From Alphaproteobacteria bacterium (GTDB taxonomy: Bacteria; Pseudomonadota; Alphaproteobacteria; SHVP01), in contig VGES01000014.1 of assembly GCA_016869765.1 (NCBI GenBank), positions 1 through 64,000 of the forward strand: 64,000 nucleotides of DNA, read 5' to 3'. Every line of letters starts with the position of its first letter. Positions within the stretch are counted from its first letter, which is position 1. Under the pieces are notes generated by a model. That model saw only the letters and a list, made by a program, of their open reading frames with translations, did not search any database and was not told where the DNA came from. Position numbers and translations under genes: made by a program. This document shows positions 21,259 to 35,162 of this stretch, piece by piece.

Positions 21259-24126
21259 CTAGAGCGTTACCGCTTCGCTCACCAACTTGGCCTGCTCCTT
21301 GAGATGATTCTTGAGCGACCCGGTGGCCGGTGAGGCACTGGCCACACGACCGACGTAGCGGGGTCGGTCGTTCTTTCGGCCGATGGCAGTAAGCGTTTCT
21401 TCGATCAATGGCGCTACGAACGTCCACGCGCCCTGATTCCTGGGTTCTTCCTGGCACCAGACCACTTCGGCGTTCGGGAAGCGCGATAGCTCGGCCCGCA
21501 TCGCCGTTTCCGGGTACGGATAGAGCTGCTCGACCCTGAGCGCGTAAACGTCATCGATGTTGTGCTTCTCTCGTTCTTCGAGGAGGTCGTAGTAGACCTT
21601 GCCGGTGCAAAGTACGACCCGCTTGATCTTGGCGTCGGCGACGGTCCGATGCTTGTCCCATAACACGCGATGGAACGAAGAATCGTCCCCCAAGTCCGCC
21701 AGGGTCGAGACCACGCGTTTGTGGCGCAACAGCGATTTCGGGGTCATCAGCACGAGGGGCTTGCGGAATTCGCGGCGCAGCTGTCGACGCAAGATGTGGA
21801 AATAGTTGGCCGGCGTCGAACAGTAAGCCACCTGAATGTTGTCCTCGGCGCAGAGCTGGAGGAAACGTTCGAGGCGCGCAGAACTATGCTCGGGACCCTG
21901 ACCCTCGAAGCCGTGCGGCAACAGCATCACGAGCCCACTCATCCGCAGCCACTTGCTTTCGCCCGACGCTATGAACTGATCGATCATGATCTGGGCACCG
22001 TTCGCGAAATCGCCGAATTGTGCTTCCCACAGCACCAGCATGTTGGGCGCTGCCAGACTGTAGCCGTACTCGAAACCGAGCACCGCGAACTCCGACAACA
22101 TCGAGTCGAATACTTCGAACGGCGCTTGCCCCGGCGCAACGTGTTCCAGCGGAACGTACTTCGCTTCATCGCGTTGATCGATCAACACGGCGTGCCGTTG
22201 GGAAAACGTTCCGCGCTGGGAATCCTGGCCACTCAACCGAACACCATGGCCCTCAAGCAACAACGAGCCGAAGGCCAACGCTTCCGCCGTCGCCCAGTCG
22301 ATCCCATCACCGGCATCGATCGCCGCCTTCTTGGCCGCGAGCTGACGTTGAATAGTGCGGTGGGCTTGGAATCCCTCGGGCACATGGGTCAGCGCTTTGC
22401 CGACCTTGCGGAGCACATCGAGCTTGACCGCGGTCTTCCCCCGGCGATCGTCGGCGGTCGCCGTCGTCAGTCCCTTCCAGACACCCTCGAGCCAATCGGC
22501 ACGGTTCGGCTTGAACGCCGTCGCCGCCGCAAACTCCCGTTCGAGGTGGGCGTGAAAGTCCTTGTTTATCGCTTCGGACTGTTCGGCGCTCATGACACCG
22601 CGTCGCGCCAAGGAGCCGGCGTAAATCTGGCGCGTCGTCGGATGAGAAGCGATCGCCTTGTACATGATCGGCTGGGTGAAGCTCGGTTCATCCGCCTCGT
22701 TGTGTCCGTGGCGTCGATAGCAGAACATGTCGATGACGACGTCGCGATGGAAGCGTTGGCGGAAGTCGAGGGCCAGGCGCGCGACGTGGGCCACCGCCTC
22801 GGGATCGTCACCATTGACGTGAAAAACCGGCGCCTGCACGCCCTTGGCGATATCCGAGGGATAGGGTGACGATCGGCTGTAGACCGGCGTCGTCGTGAAG
22901 CCGATCTGGTTGTTGACGATGACATGAATCGTGCCGCCGGTGCGATAGCCCTTGAGATCCGAGAGCCCCAGGCACTCGGCGACGATACCCTGTCCGGCAA
23001 AGGCCGCATCACCATGCATGAGAATCGGCAGTACGACGTTGCGCTCTTGATCCCCGAGTTGCATCGCCTTGGCGCGCGCGCGCCCCATCACCACCGGATT
23101 GACGGCCTCCAAGTGCGAGGGGTTGGCAGAAAGGGAAAGATGCACCTCCTGCCCTTCGAGCGTGCGATCGGCAGACGTGCCCAAGTGGTATTTCACGTCG
23201 CCCGATCCTTGAACATCGTCGGGACGCGCACTGGTGCCCTGGAACTCGGCGAAGATTGCGGCATAGGGCTTCGCCATGACGTTGGCGAGAACGTTCAACC
23301 GGCCGCGATGAGGCATGCCGATCACGATCTCCTTGACCCCGACTTGAGCGGCGCGCCGGATCACCGACTCGAGCAAGGGGATCAGCGATTCACCACCTTC
23401 GACGCCAAAGCGTTTTGTTCCGGTGTAGCGCAACTGCAGGAAACGCTCGAAACCTTCGGCGCGCGTCAACTGATCGAGGATCGAACGGCACGCCTCGGGA
23501 TCGAGCCCGGCGCGAAAGTCGACGCCCTCGATGTGTTCCTGCATCCAGGCCTTGTGGTCTGGATACTGGATGTGCATGAACTCGTAACCGATGTTGCCGC
23601 TGTAGGTCGTCTGCAGCAGTTCGTGAATCTGCCGCATCGTCGCCGTTTCGAGACCGAGGACATGGTCGATGAAGATCGGGCGATCCAGATCTTGGTCGGT
23701 GAAACCGTAGCTCGCCGGATCAAGCTCCGGATGCGGTTCACGTTTCTCCAGGCCCAGTGGGTCGAGCGTCGCAGCCAAGTGCCCACGAACCCGGTAGGAG
23801 CGGATCAACATCAGGGCGCGGAGCGAATCGAGCGTTGCCGCCCGGACGGAGGCCTGATCGAGGCCCGCCGCGCCGTTGCCTTTCTTCGCCTTGGCCGGAC
23901 GATCCTCGTCCCCGAGAGGGCCTAGGAAGGGCCCGCCCAGCGGCGACCAACTGGCACCCCGCTGACCCGCGACCATGGTCGCGACGTCGTCACCGAGCGT
24001 CGCGAAGAATCCTTGCCAACTCTCGTCGACCGAAGCCGGGTCGCTGAGGAACTGCGCATAGAGCTGTTCGACGAAGGCGCTGCTCGCGCCGCCCAGGAAC
24101 GACAATCGGTCAATGGGCTTGTTCAT
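21259..24126 (-). CDS. sucA: 2-oxoglutarate dehydrogenase E1 (decarboxylase)
   Basis: The 955-residue thiamine diphosphate-dependent E1 subunit that decarboxylates 2-oxoglutarate and succinylates E2. The N-terminal E2-binding region is SFLGGASSAFVEQLYAQFL. VIGMPHRGRLNVLANV, the ThDP motif beginning GDAAFAGQGIVAE and ending VNNQIGF, and HGFEGQGPEHSSARLERFL in the transketolase-like part are all clear. The ATG at 24126 begins the conserved N-terminus; a GTG one codon earlier is less likely. It follows sucD by 52 nt. Confidence 0.98.
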   Translation of the reverse strand: MNKPIDRLSFLGGASSAFVEQLYAQFLSDPASVDESWQGFFATLGDDVATMVAGQRGASWSPLGGPFLGPLGDEDRPAKAKKGNGAAGLDQASVRAATLDSLRALMLIRSYRVRGHLAATLDPLGLEKREPHPELDPASYGFTDQDLDRPIFIDHVLGLETATMRQIHELLQTTYSGNIGYEFMHIQYPDHKAWMQEHIEGVDFRAGLDPEACRSILDQLTRAEGFERFLQLRYTGTKRFGVEGGESLIPLLESVIRRAAQVGVKEIVIGMPHRGRLNVLANVMAKPYAAIFAEFQGTSARPDDVQGSGDVKYHLGTSADRTLEGQEVHLSLSANPSHLEAVNPVVMGRARAKAMQLGDQERNVVLPILMHGDAAFAGQGIVAECLGLSDLKGYRTGGTIHVIVNNQIGFTTTPVYSRSSPYPSDIAKGVQAPVFHVNGDDPEAVAHVARLALDFRQRFHRDVVIDMFCYRRHGHNEADEPSFTQPIMYKAIASHPTTRQIYAGSLARRGVMSAEQSEAINKDFHAHLEREFAAATAFKPNRADWLEGVWKGLTTATADDRRGKTAVKLDVLRKVGKALTHVPEGFQAHRTIQRQLAAKKAAIDAGDGIDWATAEALAFGSLLLEGHGVRLSGQDSQRGTFSQRHAVLIDQRDEAKYVPLEHVAPGQAPFEVFDSMLSEFAVLGFEYGYSLAAPNMLVLWEAQFGDFANGAQIMIDQFIASGESKWLRMSGLVMLLPHGFEGQGPEHSSARLERFLQLCAEDNIQVAYCSTPANYFHILRRQLRREFRKPLVLMTPKSLLRHKRVVSTLADLGDDSSFHRVLWDKHRTVADAKIKRVVLCTGKVYYDLLEEREKHNIDDVYALRVEQLYPYPETAMRAELSRFPNAEVVWCQEEPRNQGAWTFVAPLIEETLTAIGRKNDRPRYVGRVASASPATGSLKNHLKEQAKLVSEAVTL

Positions 24127-24178
24127 CACTTGCCGACACCCGGAACGGGCGCCCCTCTCACAAACTCAGATGTGTGTC

Positions 24179-25060
24179 CTAACGGCGACGTTTCAACACG
24201 TCGAGCAGGGTCTTTCCGATTTCGGCGGGGGAATCGGCGACCACGATCCCCGCTTGCTTCATCGCCTCGATCTTGTCGTCGGCACCGCCGCGACCGCCCG
24301 AAATAATCGCCCCGGCATGGCCCATTCGCCGGCCCGGTGGTGCCGTGCGACCGGCGATAAATCCGACGACGGGTTTCTTGACCTTGTTCGCGCGCAGGAA
24401 CGCCGCGGCGTCTTCTTCGGCCCTACCACCGATCTCACCGATCATGATGATCGATTCGGTGCCGGGATCACCGAGGAACATCTCGAGGCAGTCGATGAAG
24501 TTCGTGCCATTCACGGGGTCGCCGCCGATGCCGATACAGGTCGACTGGCCGAGTCCCGCGGCGGTCGTCTGCGCCACGGCCTCGTACGTGAGCGTGCCCG
24601 ACCGCGATACGATGCCGACGTTGCCGGAACGATGGATATGTCCGGGCATGATGCCGATCTTGCATTGGCCGGGCGTGATCACGCCCGGGCAGTTCGGTCC
24701 GATGAGGCGTGACCTCGAATGCTGCAGCACGCGCTTGACCCGGACCATGTCGAGGACCGGAATCCCTTCGGTGATGCATACGATGAGCGGCACTTCCGCA
24801 TCGATCGCTTCGAGGATGGCATCGGCCGCAAACGGTGGCGGCACGTAGATCGCGGACGCATCGGCCCTGGTCGCGCGTACGGCTTGAGCGACGGTATCGA
24901 ACACCGGCAAGTCGAGATGCCGGGACCCTCCCTTCCCCGGAGTGACTCCGCCCACCATCCTGGTGCCATACGCGATCGCCTGTTCAGAATGGAATGTGCC
25001 TTGAGCTCCCGTGAAGCCCTGGCAAATGACGCGCGTGTCGGCACTGACGAGAACGGACAT
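24179..25060 (-). CDS. sucD: Succinyl-CoA synthetase alpha subunit
   Basis: The 293-residue alpha subunit, which carries the phosphohistidine intermediate at His248 ([11 protein letters not shown]). The N-terminal CoA-binding fold shows [33 protein letters not shown] and [11 protein letters not shown]; later [20 protein letters not shown] is typical. Its ATG shares one base with the sucC stop, so the subunits are translationally coupled in equal amounts. Confidence 0.98.
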   Translation of the reverse strand: MSVLVSADTRVICQGFTGAQGTFHSEQAIAYGTRMVGGVTPGKGGSRHLDLPVFDTVAQAVRATRADASAIYVPPPFAADAILEAIDAEVPLIVCITEGIPVLDMVRVKRVLQHSRSRLIGPNCPGVITPGQCKIGIMPGHIHRSGNVGIVSRSGTLTYEAVAQTTAAGLGQSTCIGIGGDPVNGTNFIDCLEMFLGDPGTESIIMIGEIGGRAEEDAAAFLRANKVKKPVVGFIAGRTAPPGRRMGHAGAIISGGRGGADDKIEAMKQAGIVVADSPAEIGKTLLDVLKRRR

Positions 25061-26229
25061 CAGGCCGCGTCCTTGACCGCACTTACGATCTTGCGGGCGG
25101 CGTCGCCCAGATCGTCGGCCGAAACGATCGGCAGACCGGACGAGGCCAGAATCTTCTTGCCGAGATCGACGTTGGTGCCCTCAAGGCGTACGACGAGCGG
25201 CACCGTTAGACTGACCTCACGGGCCGCAGCCACGACACCCTCAGCGATGACATCGCAACGCATGATCCCGCCAAAGATGTTGACCAGGATTCCTTCGACA
25301 CTGGGATCGGACAGAATGATCTTGAACGCCTCGGTGACACGCTCCCGGGTCGCGCCGCCGCCGACGTCGAGAAAGTTTGCCGGTTCCCCGCCCATGAGCT
25401 TGATGATGTCCATGGTGGCCATGGCCAAGCCGGCGCCGTTCACCATGCACCCGATGGAACCGTCGAGCTTGATGTAGTTGAGATCGTGCTTACGGGCCCG
25501 GACTTCGACCCGGTTCTCCTCGTCCTCATCGCGCAACTCGGCCACGTCCTTGTGGCGGAACAGCGCGTTGTCATCGAAGTTCATCTTCGCATCCAACGCG
25601 ATCACGGCGCCGCTCTTGGTCACGACCAGAGGATTGATCTCGAGTAAGCTCGCGTCCCGCTCGACGAAGGCGCGGTAGGCGCCGCTGACGAAACGCGTGG
25701 CCGCCTGGATCTGTTCGCCCTTGAGGCCGAGCGCGAAGGCAACTTGTCGGGCATGGAACGGCTGCAGGCCCGCGGCGGGATCGATCGGGATGATCGCGAT
25801 CTTGTCGGGCGTCTTGGCCGCGACCTCTTCGATATCCATCCCGCCCTCCGTGGACGCCATGATCGCGATACGGCTCCGATCGCGATCGACCAACATGCCG
25901 AGGTAGAGTTCCCGGGCAATGTCTGCTCCCTCTTCGATGTAGAGGCGTTTGACTTCTTTGCCTTGCGGACCGGTTTGGGGCGTCACCAGTTGCATGCCGA
26001 GCAGCGCCCCGGCGTGCCGCCGGACGTCTTCGATCGACTTGGCGATCTTGATGCCCCCGCCTTTGCCGCGACCTCCGGCGTGGATCTGCGCTTTGACCAC
26101 CCAAATCGGACCGCCAAGGTCGGTGGCCACTTTGACCGCTTCATCGACCGTGTAGGCGACGCCGCCGCGGAGTACCGCAACCCCGTACTTTGCCAGCAGG
26201 CCCTTGGCTTGATACTCGTGGATGTTCAT
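25060..26229 (-). CDS. sucC: Succinyl-CoA synthetase beta subunit
   Basis: The 389-residue ATP-grasp subunit that binds nucleotide and succinate and makes ATP or GTP from succinyl-CoA. The N-terminus is [54 protein letters not shown] and the C-terminal [15 protein letters not shown] are all present. It is the first gene after the sucC promoter region. mdh lies 135 nt upstream on the same strand, so read-through from mdh is possible. Confidence 0.98.
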   Translation of the reverse strand: MNIHEYQAKGLLAKYGVAVLRGGVAYTVDEAVKVATDLGGPIWVVKAQIHAGGRGKGGGIKIAKSIEDVRRHAGALLGMQLVTPQTGPQGKEVKRLYIEEGADIARELYLGMLVDRDRSRIAIMASTEGGMDIEEVAAKTPDKIAIIPIDPAAGLQPFHARQVAFALGLKGEQIQAATRFVSGAYRAFVERDASLLEINPLVVTKSGAVIALDAKMNFDDNALFRHKDVAELRDEDEENRVEVRARKHDLNYIKLDGSIGCMVNGAGLAMATMDIIKLMGGEPANFLDVGGGATRERVTEAFKIILSDPSVEGILVNIFGGIMRCDVIAEGVVAAAREVSLTVPLVVRLEGTNVDLGKKILASSGLPIVSADDLGDAARKIVSAVKDAA

Positions 26230-26280
26230 GGTGCTAGGCCGAAGTGGGCATTGGAAACCCGGGGGGCCCGGAGGGCGCTA

Positions 26281-26308
26281 GTTATAGCAGGCAAGCGCTC
26301 GGGCGCAA
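26281..26308 (-). promoter_or_regulatory. Candidate promoter of sucCDAB-lpdA
   Basis: On the minus strand TTGCGC (26303-26308) and TATAAC (26281-26286) are 16 nt apart, about 52 nt upstream of the sucC start. An inverted repeat AAGGG-N5-CCCTT lies just upstream near 26331-26345. It lacks a T run on the minus strand, so it is not an obvious terminator for mdh. Confidence 0.4.
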
Positions 26309-26364
26309 CCGGCGCGCCGCCCGCCACAAGGGTTTTTCCCTTGATTTTCAAATAGATCGAGCGA

Positions 26365-29394
<3,030 letters not shown>

Positions 29395-29411
<17 letters not shown>

Positions 29412-30141
29412 GTTCGTGGGTGGCGACGGCGAGCACCCGTCCGAGCGAACCTTCCTGAACGACGACGGCGACCGCATCGCGATCGCCCTCCCGCAGTTCG
29501 GCCATACCGAGCGAAAGTTCCAGCCGACCGCCGTTCCACTGAGCGATCCGTTTGAAGTCCGTCACGACATTGCGATAGAGCAGGGTGCGTCCGGCATTCT
29601 CGCCACGGTCGATGGAGACTTCTCGACCGCGGTCGAAGCGGATCAGCCAAACCGTTCCTGCGGTCGCACTCGTTCCGTCGTTCAGCGTCACCGACAGCGT
29701 ATCCCCTGGCCCGGGCGCCAACGACAGTTCGGGATTCGGCTTCTCACGAGCGCCGATCTTGGCCTTGGAAATCAATGCTTCGATCGCGTCGCGCCGTGAC
29801 CCGACCTCGTGGGCCGTGCCATTCACCACGACTTGCGGGGTGTAGACGCTGCGTTCTCCGAGCGACTTGGCATAGGCACGCTGGCGCCACACGTTGCGAT
29901 CGCTCGCAAACGTGTCCTTCCAACCGAGGTAGTCCCAGTAGCTGACGTGGAATCCGAGCGCCAGCACGTCTTTGCGCTTTGCCAGCTCGACGAGATACGC
30001 ATCGGCCGGCGGGCAGGAACTGCAACCTTGCGACGTGAACAGCTCAACCAACACGAGCGCCTTGCCGCCACCGGCGAGCGCCGGAGTGGCGGACAACATG
30101 GCAAGCACCAAGGCTAGCGCCGAGAGGGCCCGTTGCAACAT
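29395..30141 (-). CDS. Secreted DUF1223 (thioredoxin-like) protein
   Basis: A 248-residue protein with a clear signal peptide (about residues 1-23, ending ATPALA). A thioredoxin-like DUF1223 domain follows: VELFTSQGCSSCPPADAYL with a CxxC pair, then FHVSYWDYLGWKD and VYTPQVVVNG with a cis-Pro-type turn. It is predicted periplasmic and possibly redox-active; no function is established. It lies 78 nt downstream of acnA on the same strand. Confidence 0.88.
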
Positions 30142-30219
30142 GATCCACCTTAGGGTGCGGCCGAACTCGGCCGCGAATCAACAATGGGTGATTCGCCGTA
30201 ATCCGGCACCCGTAACGGT

Positions 30220-32907
30220 TCAAGCCGCCTTCATCAGATTCCGCAAGACGTAGTGCAGAATTCCCCCATTTTGGAAATAGGCCACTTCGTCTTCGGTATC
30301 AATCCGGCACGTAAGCTTGATGGGCTTCTTGCTGCCGTCGGCATAGGTAATCTGGCAGTCGACGTCCATGCGCGGTCGAAGCCCCTTCTCGATTCCGGTC
30401 AGATCGAAGGTCTCGTTGCCGACGAGTTTCAGGGACTTGCGGTTCTCGCCCTCCTTGAAGACGAGCGGCAGGACCCCCATCCCGACCAGATTCGAGCGAT
30501 GGATGCGCTCGAAGCTCTCGGCGATCACCGCGCGAATCCCGAGCAGGACGGTGCCCTTTGCCGCCCAGTCCCGCGAAGAGCCGGTGCCGTACTCCTTGCC
30601 GGCGACGACGACCAGGGGCGTCCCACCTTTCTGGTAAGCCATGGCGGCGTCATAGATCGACATCACCGTGCCGGCCGGCAGCAGTTTGGTGATCCCGCCC
30701 TCGGTACCTGGCACCATCTCGTTCTTGAGCCGGATGTTGGCGAAGGTCCCGCGCATCATCACCTCGTGATTGCCGCGACGCGCGCCATAGGAGTTGAAAT
30801 CGGCCGGCTTGACGTTGAGACCGACCAAGTAGTTCCCCGCCGGGCCGTCCTTCTTTATCGACCCCGCGGGCGAAATGTGATCGGTGGTGATCGAATCCCC
30901 GAACAGAGCCAGCATTCGCGCCGACCGTATGTCTTTGACCGGTGCCGGCGTTTTCGCCATCCCTTCGAAGTACGGCGGATGCTTTACATACGTCGAGCGC
31001 GAGTCCCAGGAGTAGGTATCGCCCTTCGTCGTCTTGACCCGCCGCCACAGGGCGTCTCCTTCGGTAACCTTGGCATATTGCGAGCGGAACATCGTCGGTT
31101 TGACCGCCTTGCGAATGGTCGCCTGCACTTCGGCGTTGCTCGGCCAGATGTCCCGCAGATAGACGTTCCTGCCCTTCTTGTCCTGACCGATCGGATCCTT
31201 GAGCAGGTCGATCTTCATGTTGCCGGCGATGGCGTACGCCACTACCAACATTGGCGAGGCCAGATAGTTGGCGCGCGCGTGCGGGCTCACTCGCCCTTCG
31301 AAGTTTCGGTTTCCTGACAGAACCGCCGCAGCGACGAGATCCGCAGACGTCACCGCTTCGGCGATTGGTTCGGGAACGGGGCCCGAATTTCCGATACACG
31401 TCGTGCAGCCGTAGCCGACGAGGTTGAACCCCAACTTGTCGAGCTCCTTCTGCAGACCGGCCTTCGCCAGGTAGTCGCTGACGACGCGCGAACCCGGGGC
31501 AAGCGAGGTCTTCACCCAGGGCTTCACACTCAGGCCGCGCTTGACCGCGTTACGTGCCACCAACCCGGCGCCCAACATCACGGCCGGATTCGAGGTGTTG
31601 GTGCAGCTCGTGATCGCAGCGATGACGACCGACCCATGCTCGACCTCGTACTTCGCACCTTTCACGCGACTGCGCTTGCCCTCGTCCTTGACGTTGTAAC
31701 TCGGCAGCGCCTTCTTGAATTCGGCAGCGGCTTGCGACAAGGCAACGCGGTCCTGCGGCCGACGTGGACCCGCCATGCTGGGTTCGACGGTCGACACATC
31801 CAGCTCGAGCGCGTCGGTATAGACCGGGTCCGGCGATTTCGGCGTGCGCCACAGTCCCTGCAACTTCGCGTACTTCTCGACGAGATCGATCTCGGCCTTC
31901 TTGCGACCCGTCGATTTGAGATAGGCCAGGGTCTCGCCGTCGACCGGGAAAAACCCGCACGTCGCACCATACTCGGGCGCCATGTTGGCAATGGTCGCCC
32001 GGTCGGCCAACGACAGCTCATCGAGGCCCGGGCCGAAAAACTCGACGAATTTGCCGACGACCCCCCGCTTGCGCAGCATTTGGGTCACGGTGAGCACGAG
32101 GTCGGTCGCCGTCGCCCCTTCACGCAGCTTGCCCGTGAGGCGAAAACCGACAACTTCGGGGATCAGCATCGAGATCGGTTGACCGAGCATCGCAGCCTCG
32201 GCTTCGATGCCGCCCACGCCCCAACCGAGCACCGACAACCCGTTGACCATGGTCGTGTGACTGTCTGTGCCGACCAACGTGTCCGGGTAGGCGACCGTCT
32301 TGCCGTCGATCTTGTCGGTCCATACGACGCGCGCGAGATACTCGAGATTGACCTGGTGGCAGATGCCGGTACCCGGGGGCACGACGCGGAAATTGTCGAA
32401 GGCCTGCTGCCCCCAGCGCAGGAACGCGTAGCGTTCGCCGTTGCGCTCGTATTCGAGGCCGACGTTCTCCTTGAACGCCTTCGATGACCCGAAGCTATCG
32501 ACCATCACCGAGTGATCGATGACGAGATCGACCGGCGACAGCGGGTTGATCTTCTTGGTGTCGCCACCCGCCTGCGCTACCGCCGCCCGCATTGCCGCGA
32601 GATCGACCACAGCGGGAACGCCGGTAAAGTCCTGCATCAGCACACGTGCCGGGCGATAGGCGATTTCGCGATCGGACGTCCGCGACTTGAGCCAACCGGC
32701 GATCGCCTTGACGTCATCGATCTTGACCGTCTTGCCGTCCTCGTAGCGGAGCAGATTCTCAAGCAGCACCTTCAGCGAGTACGGCAGACGGCTCAGGTCG
32801 CCCAGCCCCGCCTTTTCAGCGGCCTTGAGGCTGAAATAGTCGTACTTGCGGTTGCCGACGGTAAAGCTGCGCCGGGTCTTCATGCTGTCCTGTCCGATCG
32901 ACGGCAT
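30220..32907 (-). CDS. acnA: Aconitate hydratase A
   Basis: The 895-residue TCA enzyme interconverting citrate and isocitrate. The [4Fe-4S] ligands lie in [15 protein letters not shown] and in [51 protein letters not shown] and the C-terminal swivel motif [16 protein letters not shown] are present, so the protein is complete. An AGGGAG Shine-Dalgarno precedes the ATG. It is divergent from ccmA with 175 nt between starts. Confidence 0.98.
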   Translation of the reverse strand: MPSIGQDSMKTRRSFTVGNRKYDYFSLKAAEKAGLGDLSRLPYSLKVLLENLLRYEDGKTVKIDDVKAIAGWLKSRTSDREIAYRPARVLMQDFTGVPAVVDLAAMRAAVAQAGGDTKKINPLSPVDLVIDHSVMVDSFGSSKAFKENVGLEYERNGERYAFLRWGQQAFDNFRVVPPGTGICHQVNLEYLARVVWTDKIDGKTVAYPDTLVGTDSHTTMVNGLSVLGWGVGGIEAEAAMLGQPISMLIPEVVGFRLTGKLREGATATDLVLTVTQMLRKRGVVGKFVEFFGPGLDELSLADRATIANMAPEYGATCGFFPVDGETLAYLKSTGRKKAEIDLVEKYAKLQGLWRTPKSPDPVYTDALELDVSTVEPSMAGPRRPQDRVALSQAAAEFKKALPSYNVKDEGKRSRVKGAKYEVEHGSVVIAAITSCTNTSNPAVMLGAGLVARNAVKRGLSVKPWVKTSLAPGSRVVSDYLAKAGLQKELDKLGFNLVGYGCTTCIGNSGPVPEPIAEAVTSADLVAAAVLSGNRNFEGRVSPHARANYLASPMLVVAYAIAGNMKIDLLKDPIGQDKKGRNVYLRDIWPSNAEVQATIRKAVKPTMFRSQYAKVTEGDALWRRVKTTKGDTYSWDSRSTYVKHPPYFEGMAKTPAPVKDIRSARMLALFGDSITTDHISPAGSIKKDGPAGNYLVGLNVKPADFNSYGARRGNHEVMMRGTFANIRLKNEMVPGTEGGITKLLPAGTVMSIYDAAMAYQKGGTPLVVVAGKEYGTGSSRDWAAKGTVLLGIRAVIAESFERIHRSNLVGMGVLPLVFKEGENRKSLKLVGNETFDLTGIEKGLRPRMDVDCQITYADGSKKPIKLTCRIDTEDEVAYFQNGGILHYVLRNLMKAA

Positions 32908-33082
32908 GGTGAATCTCCCTGTGTTCGCGATGAGCGGCGGCCTCGCCGTGGTGGGCGCAAGTCGCCGCGTTCGGGCGGCGCATTATGCGACGGAGCGCCC
33001 TCGAAGACCAGTCGCCGCCCTGTTGGCGCGCCGGGGCGAGTTGGCACAGTATGACGGGCCGCGATTCGGCGAGGCGGTATTC

Positions 33083-33673
33083 GTGACTCTCCAAGCAATC
33101 GACCTGACCTGCATCCGCGGCGAACGGATGATTTTTTCCGGCCTGACCTTTTCGGTCGCGCCCGGCCGGGCCCTGCTCGTCCGCGGTCCCAACGGGGTCG
33201 GCAAGACCAGCCTGTTGCGCCTGCTCGCGGGCCTGAACGCACCGGCCGTCGGGCAAGTGCGCTGGGCCGGCGGATCCCTCGCGGGTCGGGTGTCCTATGT
33301 CGGCCACCTCGATGCCATCAAGGCCGCCTTGACCTTGCGGGAGAACCTGGCGTTTTGGCTGGCCTACCGCGGCCACAACCGTAGTCTCGCGGCGGCCCTC
33401 GATGCGCTCGGCATCGCTCACCTGATCGACATGCCGACCCGCTACCTGTCTGCGGGACAACGCCGTCGAGCTGCTCTGGCGAAGCTCCTTTTGGTCGACG
33501 CCCCGGTCTGGCTCCTCGACGAACCGGTGAGTTCCCTCGATGGCCGGGGCATCGAGGTGTTCATGGTCGCGCTCCGGCGACACTTGGCCGAAGGCGGGGT
33601 CGCCGTGCTGTCGACCCACCAGGAACTCGCGATTGACGAGGCAGAGACGCTCACCTTGGGACGAAACCCATGA
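33083..33673 (+). CDS. ccmA: Heme exporter ATP-binding protein CcmA
   Basis: A 196-residue ABC ATPase that powers release of heme-loaded CcmE from CcmC (CcmABCD complex). Walker A is GPNGVGKT (residues 35-42), the signature is LSAGQRRRAALA, Walker B is VWLLDEPVSSLD, and the H-loop is LSTHQE. The GTG at 33083 is chosen because it starts right at the domain and gives normal family length; the open frame upstream runs through the acnA promoter region. Its stop overlaps the ccmB ATG (ATGA). Confidence 0.95.
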   Translation: MTLQAIDLTCIRGERMIFSGLTFSVAPGRALLVRGPNGVGKTSLLRLLAGLNAPAVGQVRWAGGSLAGRVSYVGHLDAIKAALTLRENLAFWLAYRGHNRSLAAALDALGIAHLIDMPTRYLSAGQRRRAALAKLLLVDAPVWLLDEPVSSLDGRGIEVFMVALRRHLAEGGVAVLSTHQELAIDEAETLTLGRNP

Positions 33674-34338
33674 TGCGGTCGCTGTGGGCGCTCTTGCATC
33701 ACGATCTTCGCATCTCTCTCCGCCAAGGGAACGCAAGCACCAGTGTGGTCGTTTTCTTCGTCCTCGCCGTGACCCTATTCCCGCTCGGCGTCGGGCCGGA
33801 GCCGCAGGTCTTGGCGCGCATCGCGAGCGGTGTCGTTTGGGCGGCCGCTCTGCTCGCCGCCATGATTTCGCTCGATCGCCTGTTCCAGGCCGATTTCGAA
33901 GACGGCGTGCTCGAACAGCTCTGCCTCGCGCCAACCCCTTTGCCCGCCGCGGTGCTCGCGAAGGCGCTCGCCCATTGGTTGTTGACCGGCCTTCCGCTCA
34001 CCCTGATCGCGCCGGTCCTCGCGATGGCGCTGCAGATGGAAGGGGCGGGTGTCGTGCCGTTGATCCTGGGATTGGCGTTGGGCACGCCCGTCCTGAGCCT
34101 TGTGGGCGCTATCGGGGCCGGCCTCACGATCGGCATTCGCCGCGGCAGCGTCCTCTTGTCCTTGCTGGTGCTGCCGTTATTCCTCCCGATCCTTATTTTT
34201 GGCGTCGGGGCAGTGGAAGCGGCGATCAACGGACTATCGGCACGGCCACACCTGTTGATCCTCGGGGCCATGCTTCTCGCCGCGATCGTCCTTGCACCGT
34301 TGGCAACCGCCGCAGCGTTGCGGGCGAACACCGAATAG
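33670..34338 (+). CDS. ccmB: Heme exporter membrane protein CcmB
   Basis: A 222-residue membrane protein with about six transmembrane helices, the permease-like partner of CcmA. It begins LLHHDLRISLRQGNASTSVV and contains the family segment LFQADFEDGVLEQLCLAP and the late sequence PLFLPILIFGVGAVEAA. Length is normal. It overlaps ccmA by 4 nt and is followed by an 80-nt gap before ccmC. Confidence 0.94.
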   Translation: MMRSLWALLHHDLRISLRQGNASTSVVVFFVLAVTLFPLGVGPEPQVLARIASGVVWAAALLAAMISLDRLFQADFEDGVLEQLCLAPTPLPAAVLAKALAHWLLTGLPLTLIAPVLAMALQMEGAGVVPLILGLALGTPVLSLVGAIGAGLTIGIRRGSVLLSLLVLPLFLPILIFGVGAVEAAINGLSARPHLLILGAMLLAAIVLAPLATAAALRANTE

Positions 34339-34418
34339 CCTCCAGATCGTGGTGGCGAGATGTCGCGGTCACGGCCACGTTGGTTGTCGATAGCGTCCAG
34401 TCCCTGGAGAATGCCGAA

Positions 34419-35153
34419 ATGCAGCGTTGGGCCAATCCCACCCGCTTCCTGAAAATCGCGCAGGCCGTTCGTCCGTGGGCGACGGCCGCGACGATCGTCT
34501 GTCTCGCCGTGGGCCTGGTGCTCGGGCTTGGATTTTCGCCCCCCGACTACCAGCAAGGGGACACGGTCCGAATCATGTATGTACACGTCCCGGCCGCATG
34601 GATGGCGCTGTTCGTGTACACATCGATGGCCGTGGCCAGCGCGGTCGCCTTGATCTGGCGGCATCCGCTTGCCGATTTGGCCGCCAAGGCAAGCGCTCCG
34701 ATCGGCGCCGGGTTCACCGTGATCGCCTTGGTTACGGGCTCGTTATGGGGCCAGCCGACGTGGGGCACCTGGTGGGTTTGGGATGCCCGACTGACCTCGG
34801 TCCTGATCCTGCTTTTCCTCTATCTCGGATACATCGCCTTGTGGGAGGCGATCGAAGATCCCCAGCGCGCGGCGCGGGCCACGGCGATCCTCGCTCTCGT
34901 CGGTTTCGTCAATGTTCCGATCATCAAGTTCTCGGTCGACTGGTGGAACACGTTGCACCAACCCGCCAGCGTGCTGACGACCCGGGGGCCGACGATTCAC
35001 GGCTCGATGCTGACGCCCCTACTGTTGATGGCGGTTGGCTTCACACTGTTTTACATCGCCATTGTGTTGACCCGTATCGAACGGGAAATCTTGGCGCGAC
35101 GTATCCGAGCGTTACGCTTGCTGGCGAGCGAAGAGCCCGCCAAGGTGAATTAG
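34419..35153 (+). CDS. ccmC: Heme handling protein CcmC
   Basis: A 244-residue, six-helix membrane protein that loads heme onto CcmE. The tryptophan-rich WWD motif is WGTWWVWDARLTSVLILLFL on the periplasmic face, and the flanking heme-ligand His regions are MYVHVPAAWMALF and NTLHQPAS. The ATG at 34419 is preferred because it gives the normal length. A much longer open frame upstream overlaps ccmB and is not coding. Confidence 0.95.
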   Translation: MQRWANPTRFLKIAQAVRPWATAATIVCLAVGLVLGLGFSPPDYQQGDTVRIMYVHVPAAWMALFVYTSMAVASAVALIWRHPLADLAAKASAPIGAGFTVIALVTGSLWGQPTWGTWWVWDARLTSVLILLFLYLGYIALWEAIEDPQRAARATAILALVGFVNVPIIKFSVDWWNTLHQPASVLTTRGPTIHGSMLTPLLLMAVGFTLFYIAIVLTRIEREILARRIRALRLLASEEPAKVN

Positions 35154-35162
35154 GAGAACGCG

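Noticed and set aside
26329-26345. Inverted repeat AAGGG-N5-CCCTT as a terminator for mdh
   Set aside because: The stem is only about 6 bp and no T run follows on the minus strand.
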